The notes: generated by a model from the letters alone, not told the origin. DNA of 64,000 nt from Flavobacterium sp. MDT1-60 (GCF_014844035.1 NZ_CP062159.1:310001-374000); one strand, 5' to 3'; positions 34,701-44,864 are shown, numbered from the stretch's first letter. A program made the numbers and translations.

Positions 34701-35726
34701 ATGAATGATACTAAATTAATAGATATAGCCTCGGCATTAGGAATTTCGGTTACAACGGTTTCAAAGGCACTAAAAGGGTATACCGATATTAGTAAAGCTA
34801 CCCGTGCCCGAGTTATCGAAATGGCCGAAACGATGAACTATATACCCAATTCTGTTGCGGTAAATTTAAGAACAAACGAAACCAAAACCATTGGCGTCAT
34901 TATTCCGGCAACGGTTCATCATTTCTTTTCCAGCGTTTTGAATGGCATCTTAGAAGAAGCGGAAAAAAGAGGTTATTTGGTCATTATATTACAGTCGAAT
35001 GAAAAATACGAACTTGAGAAAAAACAGCTTGCCTTATTAATTCAAAAACGTGTTGATGGCGTTTTGATGTCGCTTTCGAACGAAACGGATGATTTTACTC
35101 ATATTAATGAAGCAATTCGAAAAAATACTCCTGTTGTTTTATTTGATAAAATTGCAAAAAGAGTCGACTGTTCCAAAGTGGTGATCAATGATGCCAAAGC
35201 AGCTTATGATGCTGTTACCTATCTTATTAATAAAGGATATAAAAAAATCGCACATTTTAGAGGTTCGTATGTTCCTCAAAATTCTATTGATCGGTTTTTA
35301 GGGTATAAAAGAGCTCTGGAAGCACACGGAATCGAGTACGATTCGAAATTGGTGTACGTTTGTGATAACAATACCGATTTTGAAGATGGTTACGAAAATG
35401 CTCAGAAAATAATGAATGAACATCCGGACATTGATGCCATTTTTGCAATTACCGATCTGGTTGCCATCGGGATTATTAAATATTTTAATGAAGCGGGAAT
35501 AAAAACACCCGAACAAGTGGCTGTTTTCGGATTTAGCAATTGGTTTATGAGTACGGTTATTTCACCAAAATTAACAACAATTGATCAGCCCGGATTTGAA
35601 ATGGGACATCAGGCAGTTTCACTTTTAATTGATGAAATTGTTGACATAAAAGAGCACCGGCCTGTAACACACCAAATTATTGAACTCCCTACAAGAATCA
35701 TTGAAAGAGAATCGACAGTTAAATGA
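34701..35726 (+). CDS. LacI/GalR-family transcriptional regulator
   Basis: The 341-aa protein has a LacI helix-turn-helix at the N-terminus (about 5-25: IDIASALGISVTTVSKALKG), the hinge helix (NSVAVNLRTN), and a periplasmic-binding-protein-like sensor domain to the end (DAIFAITDLVAIGIIKYFNEAG). It is divergent from the TonB receptor and reads into two palindromic operators, so it probably controls the receptor-MFS-trehalase unit and itself. The inducer is unknown, perhaps trehalose or a derivative. Confidence 0.93.
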   Translation: MNDTKLIDIASALGISVTTVSKALKGYTDISKATRARVIEMAETMNYIPNSVAVNLRTNETKTIGVIIPATVHHFFSSVLNGILEEAEKRGYLVIILQSNEKYELEKKQLALLIQKRVDGVLMSLSNETDDFTHINEAIRKNTPVVLFDKIAKRVDCSKVVINDAKAAYDAVTYLINKGYKKIAHFRGSYVPQNSIDRFLGYKRALEAHGIEYDSKLVYVCDNNTDFEDGYENAQKIMNEHPDIDAIFAITDLVAIGIIKYFNEAGIKTPEQVAVFGFSNWFMSTVISPKLTTIDQPGFEMGHQAVSLLIDEIVDIKEHRPVTHQIIELPTRIIERESTVK

Positions 35727-35767
35727 TTTTTTAGTTTTAACTTTGCGTCAATTCTTAAAAAGCATCA

Positions 35768-36121
35768 ATGTTTCCAATTCCTGAAAATACCGATTTTTTA
35801 TTGGCTGATGCCGAAAAAGAAAATTTATATCTAAACCTGATTGAGCAAATTAATAAGGACTTTAATTTAGCAAATGAAGGCATCGATTTTCCGTTAAGTG
35901 TTTCTCCTGATGAATTAAAAATTCAGCTTCACGAAAAAATCTACCGAATGATTCAGTACAAATTCGCTGAATACTTAAACCTGCTTTATATCATTGATGT
36001 CTCGGAAAGTGAAATAAAAAAACTTGATGGATCTGATTTGGTGATATTGGCTGAACAGGTTTCTTTTTTGGTTTTAAAAAGAGAATGGCAGAAGGTTTGG
36101 TTTCGCAACTATTATAAATAG
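35768..36121 (+). CDS. Small conserved-looking hypothetical protein
   Basis: A 117-aa acidic soluble protein with no signal peptide and a helical pattern (AEKENLYLNLIEQINKDFNLA; LHEKIYRMIQYKFAEYLN). I do not recognise the family. The start lies 41 nt after the LacI gene, on the same strand, so it may share its transcript. Codon use is like its neighbours. Confidence 0.6.
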   Translation: MFPIPENTDFLLADAEKENLYLNLIEQINKDFNLANEGIDFPLSVSPDELKIQLHEKIYRMIQYKFAEYLNLLYIIDVSESEIKKLDGSDLVILAEQVSFLVLKREWQKVWFRNYYK

Positions 36122-36173
36122 AGGTTCTAAATTGCTAAGATTCTGAGATTTTTTGATCACGAAAGCTTTTTTG

Positions 36174-36686
36174 CTAAATAGAATTTAAATCTATATTCCA
36201 GTTATTTTTTTCTGCTAGCTCTTTGATTTTATTTCTTTCATTCTCATCTAACGATTTTAATTTGAGAACTACATCAGTTTTGGTAATTCCTTTTTCATCA
36301 AAATTAATTTTTACCATACCATTGTTAAAATTAATTTTGTTAGGCTTTTTAACGTAAACAAAAGGAAATTTATTCAGAAAACAATCTAAATCACGAGTTA
36401 AAATTATCGGAAATGAAAGTTGCTTAAAAAAACTATCTTTCTTAAATCCCAATATTATAATTGCATTTTTTGTTACATATAAATCACAGTGATTGAATAA
36501 GAAATTAGTATTCCTTAATCCTATTGTTAAATTAAAAGTTCTAACCTGTTCACAATAGAAATCTACTTCATCTTTAATGTTTTCAATTAAAAATTCATAT
36601 TGCTGTTCTCGAGTTTTGTTTAAAGATTTCGTGCCAAAAATTAGTAGAAAGAGTAAACTTGAAATTATTATGATTGGAAAAAACAT
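36174..36686 (-). CDS. One-helix membrane protein of unknown function
   Basis: The 170 aa start with a membrane helix (about 1-18, MFFPIIIISSLLFLLIFG) followed by a soluble part of about 150 residues, with pairs of hydrophobic strands (NAIIILGFKKDS; LSFPIILTRDL) and a C-terminal helix (DENERNKIKELAEKNNW). I do not recognise the family. It lies between a convergent hypothetical gene and an outer-membrane-like gene, with nothing to suggest a role. Confidence 0.55.
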   Translation of the reverse strand: MFFPIIIISSLLFLLIFGTKSLNKTREQQYEFLIENIKDEVDFYCEQVRTFNLTIGLRNTNFLFNHCDLYVTKNAIIILGFKKDSFFKQLSFPIILTRDLDCFLNKFPFVYVKKPNKINFNNGMVKINFDEKGITKTDVVLKLKSLDENERNKIKELAEKNNWNIDLNSI

Positions 36687-36750
36687 AGTTATTTTACTTA
36701 AAAATCTTAGAATCTTAGTAACTCAGTCCCGAGGCTTCGGGATAGTATCT

Positions 36751-37302
36751 TTAAAAGTACACTCTCACAAAAGGCATAAATCCAGATCCATAAAGACTTT
36801 TATTTGGATCATACAAAACATCGTAACGCGCTCCAATCGTTACATTTCCTGTTCTGTAACCTGCTCCTAAATATAGGGCGGTATTCCAATAAGCATCAGA
36901 ATAACTCGGCTGATTGTAATATTGTTCATAATCTGTATCTACCCTAACTTGCTCTAATTCGGCAGACAATTGAACTTGTGGAATCGGGTTTACGAGTACA
37001 ATTGCGCTTCCACCCCATACAAAAGATTCAGCATAATTTTTTTGGTACATGTATCCAAACTGTAGTCCTGCGCCAACTGCCACAATTTCATTGACATTAT
37101 AAATTGCACTAGGCATAACCGAAATATTGGTGTATCCGGATCCGAAACCTAATCCGAGTCCGCCACCAAACTGAACCTTATCCCAAAAGTTAGGACTCTG
37201 ATCTATAGTATAATTTTGCTGTGCGCTGACATAACTAGAAAAAAAGACTGTCATAATCACAAAAAAAGATTTGAAAACGATTGAAATTTGATTTTCCTTC
37301 AT
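36751..37302 (-). CDS. Outer-membrane beta-barrel-like protein
   Basis: A 183-aa exported protein. The start at 37302 (MKENQISIVFKSFFVIMTVFFSSYVSAQ, signal peptide to SAQ) is preferred over the frame start at 37398, which runs into the sucA promoter. The mature part has alternating Gly- and aromatic-rich strands (VQFGGGLGLGFGSGYTNISVMP..., TALYLGAGYRTGNVTIGARYDVLY) and ends in FVRVYF, a barrel-type C-terminus. Probably a small alpha-crystallin-unrelated porin-like barrel. It diverges from sucA; function unknown. Confidence 0.65.
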   Translation of the reverse strand: MKENQISIVFKSFFVIMTVFFSSYVSAQQNYTIDQSPNFWDKVQFGGGLGLGFGSGYTNISVMPSAIYNVNEIVAVGAGLQFGYMYQKNYAESFVWGGSAIVLVNPIPQVQLSAELEQVRVDTDYEQYYNQPSYSDAYWNTALYLGAGYRTGNVTIGARYDVLYDPNKSLYGSGFMPFVRVYF

Positions 37303-37374
37303 AGTTATATCTATTTTTAACAAATTTTTACGTAAAAGTACGTAAAAAAAAGATTTAAATAAATGTGATTGTTG

Positions 37375-37382
37375 TACTTTTG
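37375..37382 (+). promoter_or_regulatory. Candidate -7 element of sucA
   Basis: TACTTTTG matches TAnnTTTG and lies 37 nt before the sucA start chosen here. The -33 TTG is not clear at the standard distance. Confidence 0.4.
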
Positions 37383-37418
37383 CCATTCTATTTAACAAAA
37401 AGTATATTCACTAATATT

Positions 37419-40193
37419 ATGGATAGGTTTTCATTTTTAAATGCAGCGCATACAGAGTTTTTCGCACAATTATACGATCAATATTTAGTAAACCCAGACA
37501 GCGTTGAGCCTAGCTGGAGAAGTTTTTTTCAAGGTTTCGACTTTGGAATGACCACTTATAATGACGAAAATCCGGTTCAGCAGATTGTTGAATATGTGAC
37601 TAGCGACAACACAGATTACAGCAAAGTTTCAGAAAAACTTCAAAAAGAATTCAACGTACTAAAATTAATCGATGGATACCGTACGCGCGGGCATTTGTTT
37701 ACCAAAACAAATCCTGTTCGTGACCGTAGAACTTCGTCTCCAACTTTAGATATTGAAAATTTTGGATTAACAACTGCTGATCTTTCAACAGTTTTTGATG
37801 CTGCTCAGACTATCGGAGTTCCTCCATGTTCATTACAAGATATTGTAACACGTCTTAAATCTATCTACTGCCAGCATATTGGAATTGAATATATGTACAT
37901 CAGAAATCCTGGCGTTGTAAAATGGATTCAGGATAAATTAGCTGTAAATGTGAATCAGCCTAATTTCTCTTCTGAAGAAAAGAAAACTATCTTAAACAAA
38001 TTAAACCAAGCTGTTTCTTTCGAGAACTTCTTACATACTAAATATGTTGGTCAAAAAAGATTCTCACTTGAAGGTGGTGAATCTATTATTCCGGCTTTAG
38101 ACGCTTTGATCGAACAAGCTGCTGAAAAAGGTGTTGAACAATTCGTAATGGGAATGGCTCACCGTGGTCGTTTGAACGTTTTGGCAAACATCTTCGGAAA
38201 ATCAACTCAGGATATCTTTGGTGAGTTTGACGGTAAAGATTACGATCAGGAATATTTTGATGGTGACGTAAAATACCACTTAGGTCTTACAGCTGACAAA
38301 AAAACAAGATCTGGAAAAAGCATCAATATCAACTTGGCACCAAACCCTTCTCACTTAGAAACGGTTGGAGCTGTAATTGAAGGAATCACAAGAGCAAAAC
38401 AAGATAAATATTATGCTGATGATTTCTCTAAAGTATTACCTATCGCCGTACACGGAGATGCTGCAATTGCAGGACAGGGTATCTTGTATGAAATCATTCA
38501 GATGGCACAACTTGACGGTTACAAAACCGGAGGTACGATCCATATTGTAATTAATAACCAGGTTGGTTTTACAACCAATTATTTAGACGCTCGTTCTTCT
38601 ACTTATTGTACAGATGTTGCCAAAGTAACGCTTTCACCAGTATTACACGTAAATGCTGATGACGCTGAAGCTGTGGTACACGCTGTATCTTTTGCATTAG
38701 ACTACAGAATGCAATTTGGACGTGACGTATTTATCGATTTATTAGGATACAGAAAATACGGTCATAACGAAGGTGATGAACCTCGTTTCACTCAACCCGT
38801 TTTATATAAAATCATTGCAAAACATAAAAATCCAAGAGATATTTATGCCGAGAAATTATTGTCTGACGGCATAATCGATGCTTCTTATGTAAATGCCTTA
38901 GAAAAAGAATACAAATTTGATCTGGAGCAGAATTTAGAGGCTTCCCGTAAAAAAGATTTGACTATTATAACACCATTCATGAAAAACGAATGGGATGGAT
39001 TTGTTCAGGTAACTGATACACAAATGCTTCAGAAAGTAGACACTACTTTTGACAAAAAAGGATTAGATTCTATTATCAATACAATCTCAACTTTACCATC
39101 TGACAAGAAGTTCATCAACAAAATAACCAAAATTGTTACGGATAGAAAAGCTGGATACGACAACAATACTATTGACTGGGGAACAGCTGAAGCACTGGCT
39201 TACGGTTCTCTTTTGACGGAAGGATTTGATGTTCGTATTTCAGGTCAGGACGTAGAGCGTGGTACATTCTCTCACCGTCATGCTGTCGTTAAAGTTGAAG
39301 ATTCTGAAGAAGAAGTAATTCTTTTAGATGCTATCGAAAATAAAAAAGGAAAATTTGGCGTATTCAATTCTCTTTTATCTGAGTACGGAGTTCTTGGTTT
39401 TGATTACGGATATGCATTAGCAAATCCGAAAGCATTAACGATTTGGGAAGCACAATTTGGAGATTTCTCTAACGGAGCTCAAATTATGATTGACCAATAT
39501 ATTTCATGTGGTGAAGACAAATGGAACAACCAAAATGGTATCGTTTTATTATTGCCTCACGGATATGAAGGACAAGGAGCAGAACACTCTTCTGCAAGAA
39601 TGGAACGTTACTTACAACTTTGTGCAAGACAAAATATGTATGTTGCAGATTGTACAACACCAGCCAACTTCTTCCACTTGTTAAGAAGACAAATGAAAAC
39701 TAATTTCCGTAAACCTTTGGTAGTTTTCTCTCCAAAAAGTTTATTGCGTGACCCAAGATGCGTTTCTACAGTAGAAGAATTAGCAAAAGGAAGTTTCCAG
39801 GAAACCATCGACGATAATACAGTAGATAAAAAAGCAGTAAAAACTTTAGTTTTTGTTACTGGTAAATTCTACTATGACATTGTTGCTGAAAGAGAAAACA
39901 ACGGAAGAAATGATGTTGCAGTTGTTCGTATTGAACAATTATTCCCTTTACCAGTTGAACAATTAAAAGCAATCATTGCACAATATCCAAATGCTGATGA
40001 TTATGTATGGGCACAAGAAGAGCCTAAAAACATGGGAGCTTACAGCTTTATGTTAATGAACTTTGATCTTGTAAAATGGAGATTAGCTTCATTAAAAGCT
40101 TACGCTGCTCCGGCATCAGGAAGTTACACAAGAGCCAAACGTCGTCATGCAGATGCAATTAGAATGGTTTTCGATAAAGATTTATTTAGATAA
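37419..40193 (+). CDS. sucA: 2-oxoglutarate dehydrogenase E1 component
   Basis: The 924-aa thiamine-diphosphate enzyme decarboxylates 2-oxoglutarate in the TCA cycle. The start at 37419 (MDRFSFLNAAHTEFFAQLYDQY) is chosen because this is the usual N-terminus and the frame upstream overlaps the promoter. Family segments are clear: GMAHRGRLNVLANI, HGDAAIAGQGILYE, INNQVGFTTNYLDARS and, near the end, the pyrimidine-side QFGDFSNGAQ and HGYEGQGAEHSSARMERYLQ blocks. The E2 gene follows after one inserted small gene. Confidence 0.96.
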   Translation: MDRFSFLNAAHTEFFAQLYDQYLVNPDSVEPSWRSFFQGFDFGMTTYNDENPVQQIVEYVTSDNTDYSKVSEKLQKEFNVLKLIDGYRTRGHLFTKTNPVRDRRTSSPTLDIENFGLTTADLSTVFDAAQTIGVPPCSLQDIVTRLKSIYCQHIGIEYMYIRNPGVVKWIQDKLAVNVNQPNFSSEEKKTILNKLNQAVSFENFLHTKYVGQKRFSLEGGESIIPALDALIEQAAEKGVEQFVMGMAHRGRLNVLANIFGKSTQDIFGEFDGKDYDQEYFDGDVKYHLGLTADKKTRSGKSININLAPNPSHLETVGAVIEGITRAKQDKYYADDFSKVLPIAVHGDAAIAGQGILYEIIQMAQLDGYKTGGTIHIVINNQVGFTTNYLDARSSTYCTDVAKVTLSPVLHVNADDAEAVVHAVSFALDYRMQFGRDVFIDLLGYRKYGHNEGDEPRFTQPVLYKIIAKHKNPRDIYAEKLLSDGIIDASYVNALEKEYKFDLEQNLEASRKKDLTIITPFMKNEWDGFVQVTDTQMLQKVDTTFDKKGLDSIINTISTLPSDKKFINKITKIVTDRKAGYDNNTIDWGTAEALAYGSLLTEGFDVRISGQDVERGTFSHRHAVVKVEDSEEEVILLDAIENKKGKFGVFNSLLSEYGVLGFDYGYALANPKALTIWEAQFGDFSNGAQIMIDQYISCGEDKWNNQNGIVLLLPHGYEGQGAEHSSARMERYLQLCARQNMYVADCTTPANFFHLLRRQMKTNFRKPLVVFSPKSLLRDPRCVSTVEELAKGSFQETIDDNTVDKKAVKTLVFVTGKFYYDIVAERENNGRNDVAVVRIEQLFPLPVEQLKAIIAQYPNADDYVWAQEEPKNMGAYSFMLMNFDLVKWRLASLKAYAAPASGSYTRAKRRHADAIRMVFDKDLFR

Positions 40194-40198
40194 AATAC

Positions 40199-40771
40199 AT
40201 GAGGAAAATATTTATTCTTGTTTTTGCAATATTATCATTTGCGGGTTATGCTCAGGAATTAAAAAAACCAACTGAAGGAAAATCAGTCGTATATTTTGTA
40301 AGATCTTCCGCAATGGGATTTTTAATAAATTTTAAATACTTTGATGGAGAAAAATATTTAGGCAAATTCAATTACGGAAAATACCTTGTATATGAATGCG
40401 AACCAGGTAAACATATATTTTGGTCAAGATCAGAAAACACAGATTTTATTGAAGCTGATCTTGAGGCCGGGAAAATTTACATAGTTGATTCTGCAGCGCA
40501 AATGGGTGCAATAAAAGCTGGTGTAGAATTAATCCCTTTTAATCCTAATCCGGAAAGCTATAAGACCCAAAAGAAGTTTGAAAAAAAGAAGACCGCTATC
40601 TTAAAATCAATTTCAGAAAAAAAAGAATATGTTGCCACTGATGCAGATTTAAAAGAAGGCTTTGAAGAATACGAAAGCATCATTAAAAAGTCTACAGAGA
40701 AATACAATAAATTAAAAGAAAAAGGAGAAGAATTTGCAAAAGTACTTCCTGAAATGTCATACAACAATTAG
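40199..40771 (+). CDS. Small exported protein between sucA and sucB (DUF2846-like)
   Basis: The 190 aa have a signal peptide (about 1-18, ending YAQ) and a beta-rich domain with the pattern of DUF2846-type proteins (VVYFVRSS...; GKYLVYECEPGKHIFWSR; ADLEAGKIYIVD), then a lysine-rich helical tail (about 130-185). It starts 5 nt after sucA and is clearly co-transcribed. A periplasmic protein in a TCA-cycle operon is odd; no role in 2-oxoglutarate oxidation is evident. The family assignment is a pattern match only. Confidence 0.65.
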   Translation: MRKIFILVFAILSFAGYAQELKKPTEGKSVVYFVRSSAMGFLINFKYFDGEKYLGKFNYGKYLVYECEPGKHIFWSRSENTDFIEADLEAGKIYIVDSAAQMGAIKAGVELIPFNPNPESYKTQKKFEKKKTAILKSISEKKEYVATDADLKEGFEEYESIIKKSTEKYNKLKEKGEEFAKVLPEMSYNN

Positions 40772-40783
40772 ATAAAAAGAATG

Positions 40784-40804
40784 TTTCAAGTTTCAAGTTT
40801 CAAG
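40784..40804 (+). repeat. Triple TTTCAAG heptamer
   Basis: Three perfect tandem copies of TTTCAAG lie in the 82-nt gap before sucB, followed by TTT. It belongs to the class of 7-bp repeats described in the findings. Confidence 0.7.
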
Positions 40805-40853
40805 TTTAATAACCTGGAATTTTAAACCTTAAAAACCTTAAACAAAAACAAAG

Positions 40854-42104
40854 ATGATTTTAGAAATGAAAGTCCCATCACCAGGGGAATCAATAAAAGA
40901 AGTTGAAATTGCAACTTGGTTAGTAAAAGACGGAGATTATGTAGAAAAAGATCAAGCTATTGCTGAAGTTGATTCAGACAAAGCAACTCTTGAATTACCG
41001 GCAGAAATGAGCGGAATTATTACGCTAAAAGCTGAAGAAGGTGATGCAGTTGCTGTAGGAGCTGTAGTTTGTTTAATTGATACTGATGGTGTAAAACCAG
41101 CAGGAGACGCTCCAGCAGCAGCAGCAGCAGAAGCACCTAAAACAGAGGCTCCTAAAGCCGAAGTTAAAGCAGAAGCGCCAAAAGCAGCACCTGCTCCGGC
41201 AGCAGCGCCAGCAGCCGCAAGCTATGCAGCAGGGACTCCATCTCCGGCAGCAAGAAAAATATTAGACGAAAAAAATATAGCGCCAGCAACAGTTTCAGGA
41301 ACTGGTAAAGGCGGAAGAATTACAAAAGATGACGCTGTAAATGCAGTACCATCTATGGGAACTCCAACTGGAGGAAGCCGTGGATCTGAGCGTACAAAAT
41401 TATCAATGTTGCGTCGTAAAGTAGCTGAGAGATTAGTTGCTGCGAAGAACGAAACAGCAATGTTAACTACTTTCAACGAAGTTAACATGACTCCAATTAA
41501 CCAAATTCGTAATGAATACAAAGACGCTTTCAAAGCGAAACATGGTGGTCTTGGTTTAGGTTTCATGTCATTCTTTACAAAAGCAGTTACAAGAGCTTTA
41601 CAATTGTATCCTGATGTTAACTCAATGATGGATGGTGACTACAAAATCGCTTATGATTTTGCTGATATCTCAATCGCAGTTTCAGGACCAAAAGGATTAA
41701 TGGTTCCTGTAGTTCGTAATGCTGAACTTTTAACTTTCCGTGGAATTGAAGCTGAAATCAAAAGATTAGCTTTGAGAGCTCGTGACGGTCAAATTACTGT
41801 TGACGACATGACTGGTGGAACTTTCACAATTACTAATGGTGGAGTTTTTGGAAGTATGCTAAGTACTCCAATCATTAACCCTCCTCAATCAGGAATTTTA
41901 GGAATGCACAACATTATCGAGCGTCCAATTGCTGTAAACGGTAAAGTTGAAATTCACCCAATGATGTACGTTGCGCTTTCTTACGATCACAGAATTATCG
42001 ACGGTCGTGAGTCAGTTGGTTTCCTGGTTGCTGTAAAAGAAGCTTTAGAAAATCCAGTAGAATTATTGATGAATGGCGATGCTAAACGTGCTTTAGAATT
42101 GTAA
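40854..42104 (+). CDS. sucB: 2-oxoglutarate dehydrogenase E2, dihydrolipoyl succinyltransferase
   Basis: The 416 aa comprise one lipoyl domain (1-75, lipoyl Lys about 43 in [11 protein letters not shown]), an Ala/Pro/Lys-rich flexible linker (about 82-125), the E3/E1-binding domain (about 126-160: [14 protein letters not shown]), and the catalytic core (185-416) with SYDHRIIDG near the C-terminus (His catalytic). It transfers the succinyl group to CoA. A strong hairpin follows at 42127-42161, ending the sucA-sucB unit. Confidence 0.96.
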   Translation: MILEMKVPSPGESIKEVEIATWLVKDGDYVEKDQAIAEVDSDKATLELPAEMSGIITLKAEEGDAVAVGAVVCLIDTDGVKPAGDAPAAAAAEAPKTEAPKAEVKAEAPKAAPAPAAAPAAASYAAGTPSPAARKILDEKNIAPATVSGTGKGGRITKDDAVNAVPSMGTPTGGSRGSERTKLSMLRRKVAERLVAAKNETAMLTTFNEVNMTPINQIRNEYKDAFKAKHGGLGLGFMSFFTKAVTRALQLYPDVNSMMDGDYKIAYDFADISIAVSGPKGLMVPVVRNAELLTFRGIEAEIKRLALRARDGQITVDDMTGGTFTITNGGVFGSMLSTPIINPPQSGILGMHNIIERPIAVNGKVEIHPMMYVALSYDHRIIDGRESVGFLVAVKEALENPVELLMNGDAKRALEL

Positions 42105-42126
42105 TTGTAAGTAATTTTCACATATA

Positions 42127-42165
42127 GAAAAAGCCCGTTCATTCACTTGAACGGGCTTTTCTTTG
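42127..42165 (+). terminator. Terminator after sucB
   Basis: GAAAAAGCCCGTTCA (42127-42141) pairs with TGAACGGGCTTTTC (42148-42161) over 14 bp with a short loop; a T-rich run is part of the stem base, as usual for intrinsic terminators. Confidence 0.85.
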
Positions 42166-42264
42166 CTTAATATTAGCTTAAGACTTGCTTAAGATGTTAA
42201 TTTTTTAAGGAAATGTAAATTTAACCCTTTAAGAAATGTTTTATTTAGAATAAATAAGAATAGC

Positions 42265-42295
42265 TTGTTTAGTTAGCATTCAACACTTAAATTTG
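42265..42295 (+). promoter_or_regulatory. Bacteroidota-type promoter of the siderophore receptor
   Basis: TTG at 42265-42267, spacer of 20 nt, and TAAATTTG at 42288-42295. This fits the consensus TTG-N17-20-TAnnTTTG and lies 28 nt upstream of the start codon. Confidence 0.8.
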
Positions 42296-42322
42296 CACTA
42301 TTCAAATCAATTCTAAATAAAA

Positions 42323-44806
42323 ATGAAATATAAATTTACAATTTCTTTTTTGAGCTTTTGTTTTTTTCTATTAGCAGGTACTTCAACCTGGGCGCAGGAA
42401 AAAGCAACTATTAAAGGTCAAATCAGCTTAGCAAACAATCAGGCAGCAGATAACGTTTCAATAGTTTTAAAAGGAACAAAAATCGGAACTAATACTGATG
42501 AGAATGGTAATTACGAAATCAAAAACGTAAAACCAGGAAACTATGTTCTTAGAGTTTCTGCAGTTGGTTATTCTTCAAAAGAAAAAAGCATTACACTTAA
42601 TAGCGGAGATGAAATAATTGAAAATTTTACTATCATTTCCAACTCTGAACAATTAGATGAAATTGTCGTAAACGGCGGTACTAAAAAAAATCCATTAGCT
42701 CGTAAAGAAACGCAGCAAGTATCAAGATTGCCTCTTAAAAATCTTGAAAACCCACAAGTTTACACTACAATTACAAGTGAACTTTTAAAAGAACAAGTGG
42801 TTACTAATATTGACGATGCACTTAAAAATGCTCCGGGACTATCTCCTCTTTGGGCTTCTACAGGACGTGGAGGTGACGGTGCAGGTTATTTCTCTTTAAG
42901 AGGATTTGCTGTACAACCAACTATGATTAACGGATTGCCAGGATTAACAAACGGAAGTATAGATCCTGCCAATATTGATAAAATTGAAGTAATCAAAGGG
43001 CCATCAGGAACTTTGTTTGGAAGTAGTTTAATCTCTTACGGAGGTTTAATTAACTTAACTACTAAAAAACCTTACGATCATTTTGGCGGAGTAATAGATT
43101 ACACAGCTGGAAGTTATGGATTAAACCGTGTTACTGTTGATGTTAATACTCCATTAGATGAAGAGCACAAAATTAATATGCGTGTTAATTCAGCTTATCA
43201 TACAGAAAACAGTTTTCAGGATGCAGGATTCAAAAAATCATTCTTTTTTGCACCTTCTTTATCTTATCAGGTTAATGACAAACTTTCGTTTTTCATCAAT
43301 ACTGAATTCATGAATTACAAAGCGACTAATCCAACAATGTTATTCTTAGACAGGGGTGCTCCCTTAGAAGTTCATAATATTGATGAATTAGGTTATGACA
43401 ACAAACGTTCTTACACAAGTAATGAATTGGCAATTGAAACTCCTTCGTACAATCTACAAGGACAAATGAATTACAAGATTTCTGATCAATGGAGTTCGCA
43501 AACTGTAGTATCAAGAGGTTCATCAAAATCTGAAGGATATTATTCTTATATTTATGAAGGCACACAATTTGCACCAGATGCAATTTCAGAAGGTATTGTT
43601 TTAACGCGATACATGAATTACCAAAACTCGACAACTTTAACAACTGACATTCAACAAAACTTTATTGGTGACTTTGTAATCGGAAACATGAGAAACCGAA
43701 TTGTTGCCGGTTTAGATTACTTCAACAGAGGTGCTATTGATAATGGATCAGGGTATGTAACAAATGGTACTATCTATATTGGAAATCTTGATCTAAAAAC
43801 AGTAAACGAAAATCTTTATCAAATTACTGATCCAACGAAATACATCACTAATGGTGATAACGGAAAATTGACAAAAGCTGGTTCTGATGCTCTTTTAGCT
43901 TCAGCCCCAATGAACAATAACAAAACAAAGCAAGAAGTTTACAGTGCTTATGTATCTAACGTAATCAACTTTACTCCCGCTTTATCTGCAATGGCAAGTG
44001 TACGTGTTGATCGTTTCATGACTGAAGGTGATGTTAGCACAAATTCTGATGATTACAACCAAACTTCTTTCTCACCAAAATTTGGTGTGGTTTACCAGCC
44101 AATTTTAGACAAAGTTTCGATTTTTGCCAACTACATGGATGGTTTTGCCAACACAGCTCCGGTAAATGATGTTTTACCTGATGGAACTTCTCAGCCTAGA
44201 ACTTTCTCTCCAGAGCACGCAAATCAGTTTGAAGTTGGAACAAAATTGAATGTTTTTCAAGACAAACTCTATGCTACATTCAGCTATTATGATATAAAAG
44301 TAACAGATCAAGTTTATACTGTTTATACTGCAACAACTCAAACCTCTTACCAAAACGGTGGACAAAGAAACAAAGGTTTCGAAGCTGAAATCGTTGCAAA
44401 CCCAATTACTGGTTTAAACATTGTTGCCGGATACAGCTACAATGATGCACTTTTGACTGCTGGAGATCCGGATTTCGTAGGTCACAGACCCGAAAGCGCA
44501 GGACCGCAAAATACAGCAAACCTTTGGGCAAGCTATAAATTCTCAGAAGGTGACTTACAAGGTTTTGGTTTAGGTTTTGGAGGGAATTATGCTGATAAGA
44601 ATAAAATCATGAACAGAACAGTAACAGGTCAATTTACATTGCCATCTTACACCGTTTTAAATTCATCTATTTTCTACGGAACTGAAAAGTACGTTTTGAC
44701 TCTTAAACTTGATAATATTGCAAACGTTGATACTTATGATGGCTGGTCTACAATCCACCCAAAAAACATGAGAAGTGTATCTGCGAATTTTTCATACAAA
44801 TTCTAA
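42323..44806 (+). CDS. TonB-dependent siderophore receptor
   Basis: The 827-aa outer-membrane receptor has a signal peptide (1-24, ending WAQ), a carboxypeptidase regulatory-like domain (about 27-110), a plug (about 130-250: VTNIDDALKNAPGLSPLWASTG, GPSGTLFGSSLISYGGLINLTTKKP) and a barrel ending SANFSYKF. The plug resembles siderophore receptors of the FhuA/FpvA group. The genes downstream, DUF3325-like, DUF3649-like and PepSY proteins, are the usual companions of such receptors in iron uptake. A well-matched promoter precedes it. Confidence 0.9.
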   Translation: MKYKFTISFLSFCFFLLAGTSTWAQEKATIKGQISLANNQAADNVSIVLKGTKIGTNTDENGNYEIKNVKPGNYVLRVSAVGYSSKEKSITLNSGDEIIENFTIISNSEQLDEIVVNGGTKKNPLARKETQQVSRLPLKNLENPQVYTTITSELLKEQVVTNIDDALKNAPGLSPLWASTGRGGDGAGYFSLRGFAVQPTMINGLPGLTNGSIDPANIDKIEVIKGPSGTLFGSSLISYGGLINLTTKKPYDHFGGVIDYTAGSYGLNRVTVDVNTPLDEEHKINMRVNSAYHTENSFQDAGFKKSFFFAPSLSYQVNDKLSFFINTEFMNYKATNPTMLFLDRGAPLEVHNIDELGYDNKRSYTSNELAIETPSYNLQGQMNYKISDQWSSQTVVSRGSSKSEGYYSYIYEGTQFAPDAISEGIVLTRYMNYQNSTTLTTDIQQNFIGDFVIGNMRNRIVAGLDYFNRGAIDNGSGYVTNGTIYIGNLDLKTVNENLYQITDPTKYITNGDNGKLTKAGSDALLASAPMNNNKTKQEVYSAYVSNVINFTPALSAMASVRVDRFMTEGDVSTNSDDYNQTSFSPKFGVVYQPILDKVSIFANYMDGFANTAPVNDVLPDGTSQPRTFSPEHANQFEVGTKLNVFQDKLYATFSYYDIKVTDQVYTVYTATTQTSYQNGGQRNKGFEAEIVANPITGLNIVAGYSYNDALLTAGDPDFVGHRPESAGPQNTANLWASYKFSEGDLQGFGLGFGGNYADKNKIMNRTVTGQFTLPSYTVLNSSIFYGTEKYVLTLKLDNIANVDTYDGWSTIHPKNMRSVSANFSYKF

Positions 44807-44817
44807 TAAAACAAACC

Positions 44818-44851
44818 AAACACCTTTCTGTTAATTCAGAAAGGTGTTTTT
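44818..44851 (+). terminator. Hairpin after the siderophore receptor
   Basis: AAACACCTTTCTG (44818-44830) pairs with CAGAAAGGTGTTT (44837-44849), followed by T's. It lies inside the operon and so may reduce, rather than stop, expression of the downstream membrane genes. It also makes the alternative GTG start at 44844 unlikely for the next gene. Confidence 0.75.
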
Positions 44852-44864
44852 AAATTTTAAAAAT

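Noticed and set aside
37365..37418. Upstream extension of sucA by 18 codons.
   Set aside because: It covers the TACTTTTG promoter-like box, and the standard N-terminus begins at 37419.
44844..44864. GTG start for the DUF3325-like gene.
   Set aside because: It lies in the right arm of the hairpin after the receptor gene; ATG at 44865 begins the first membrane helix.
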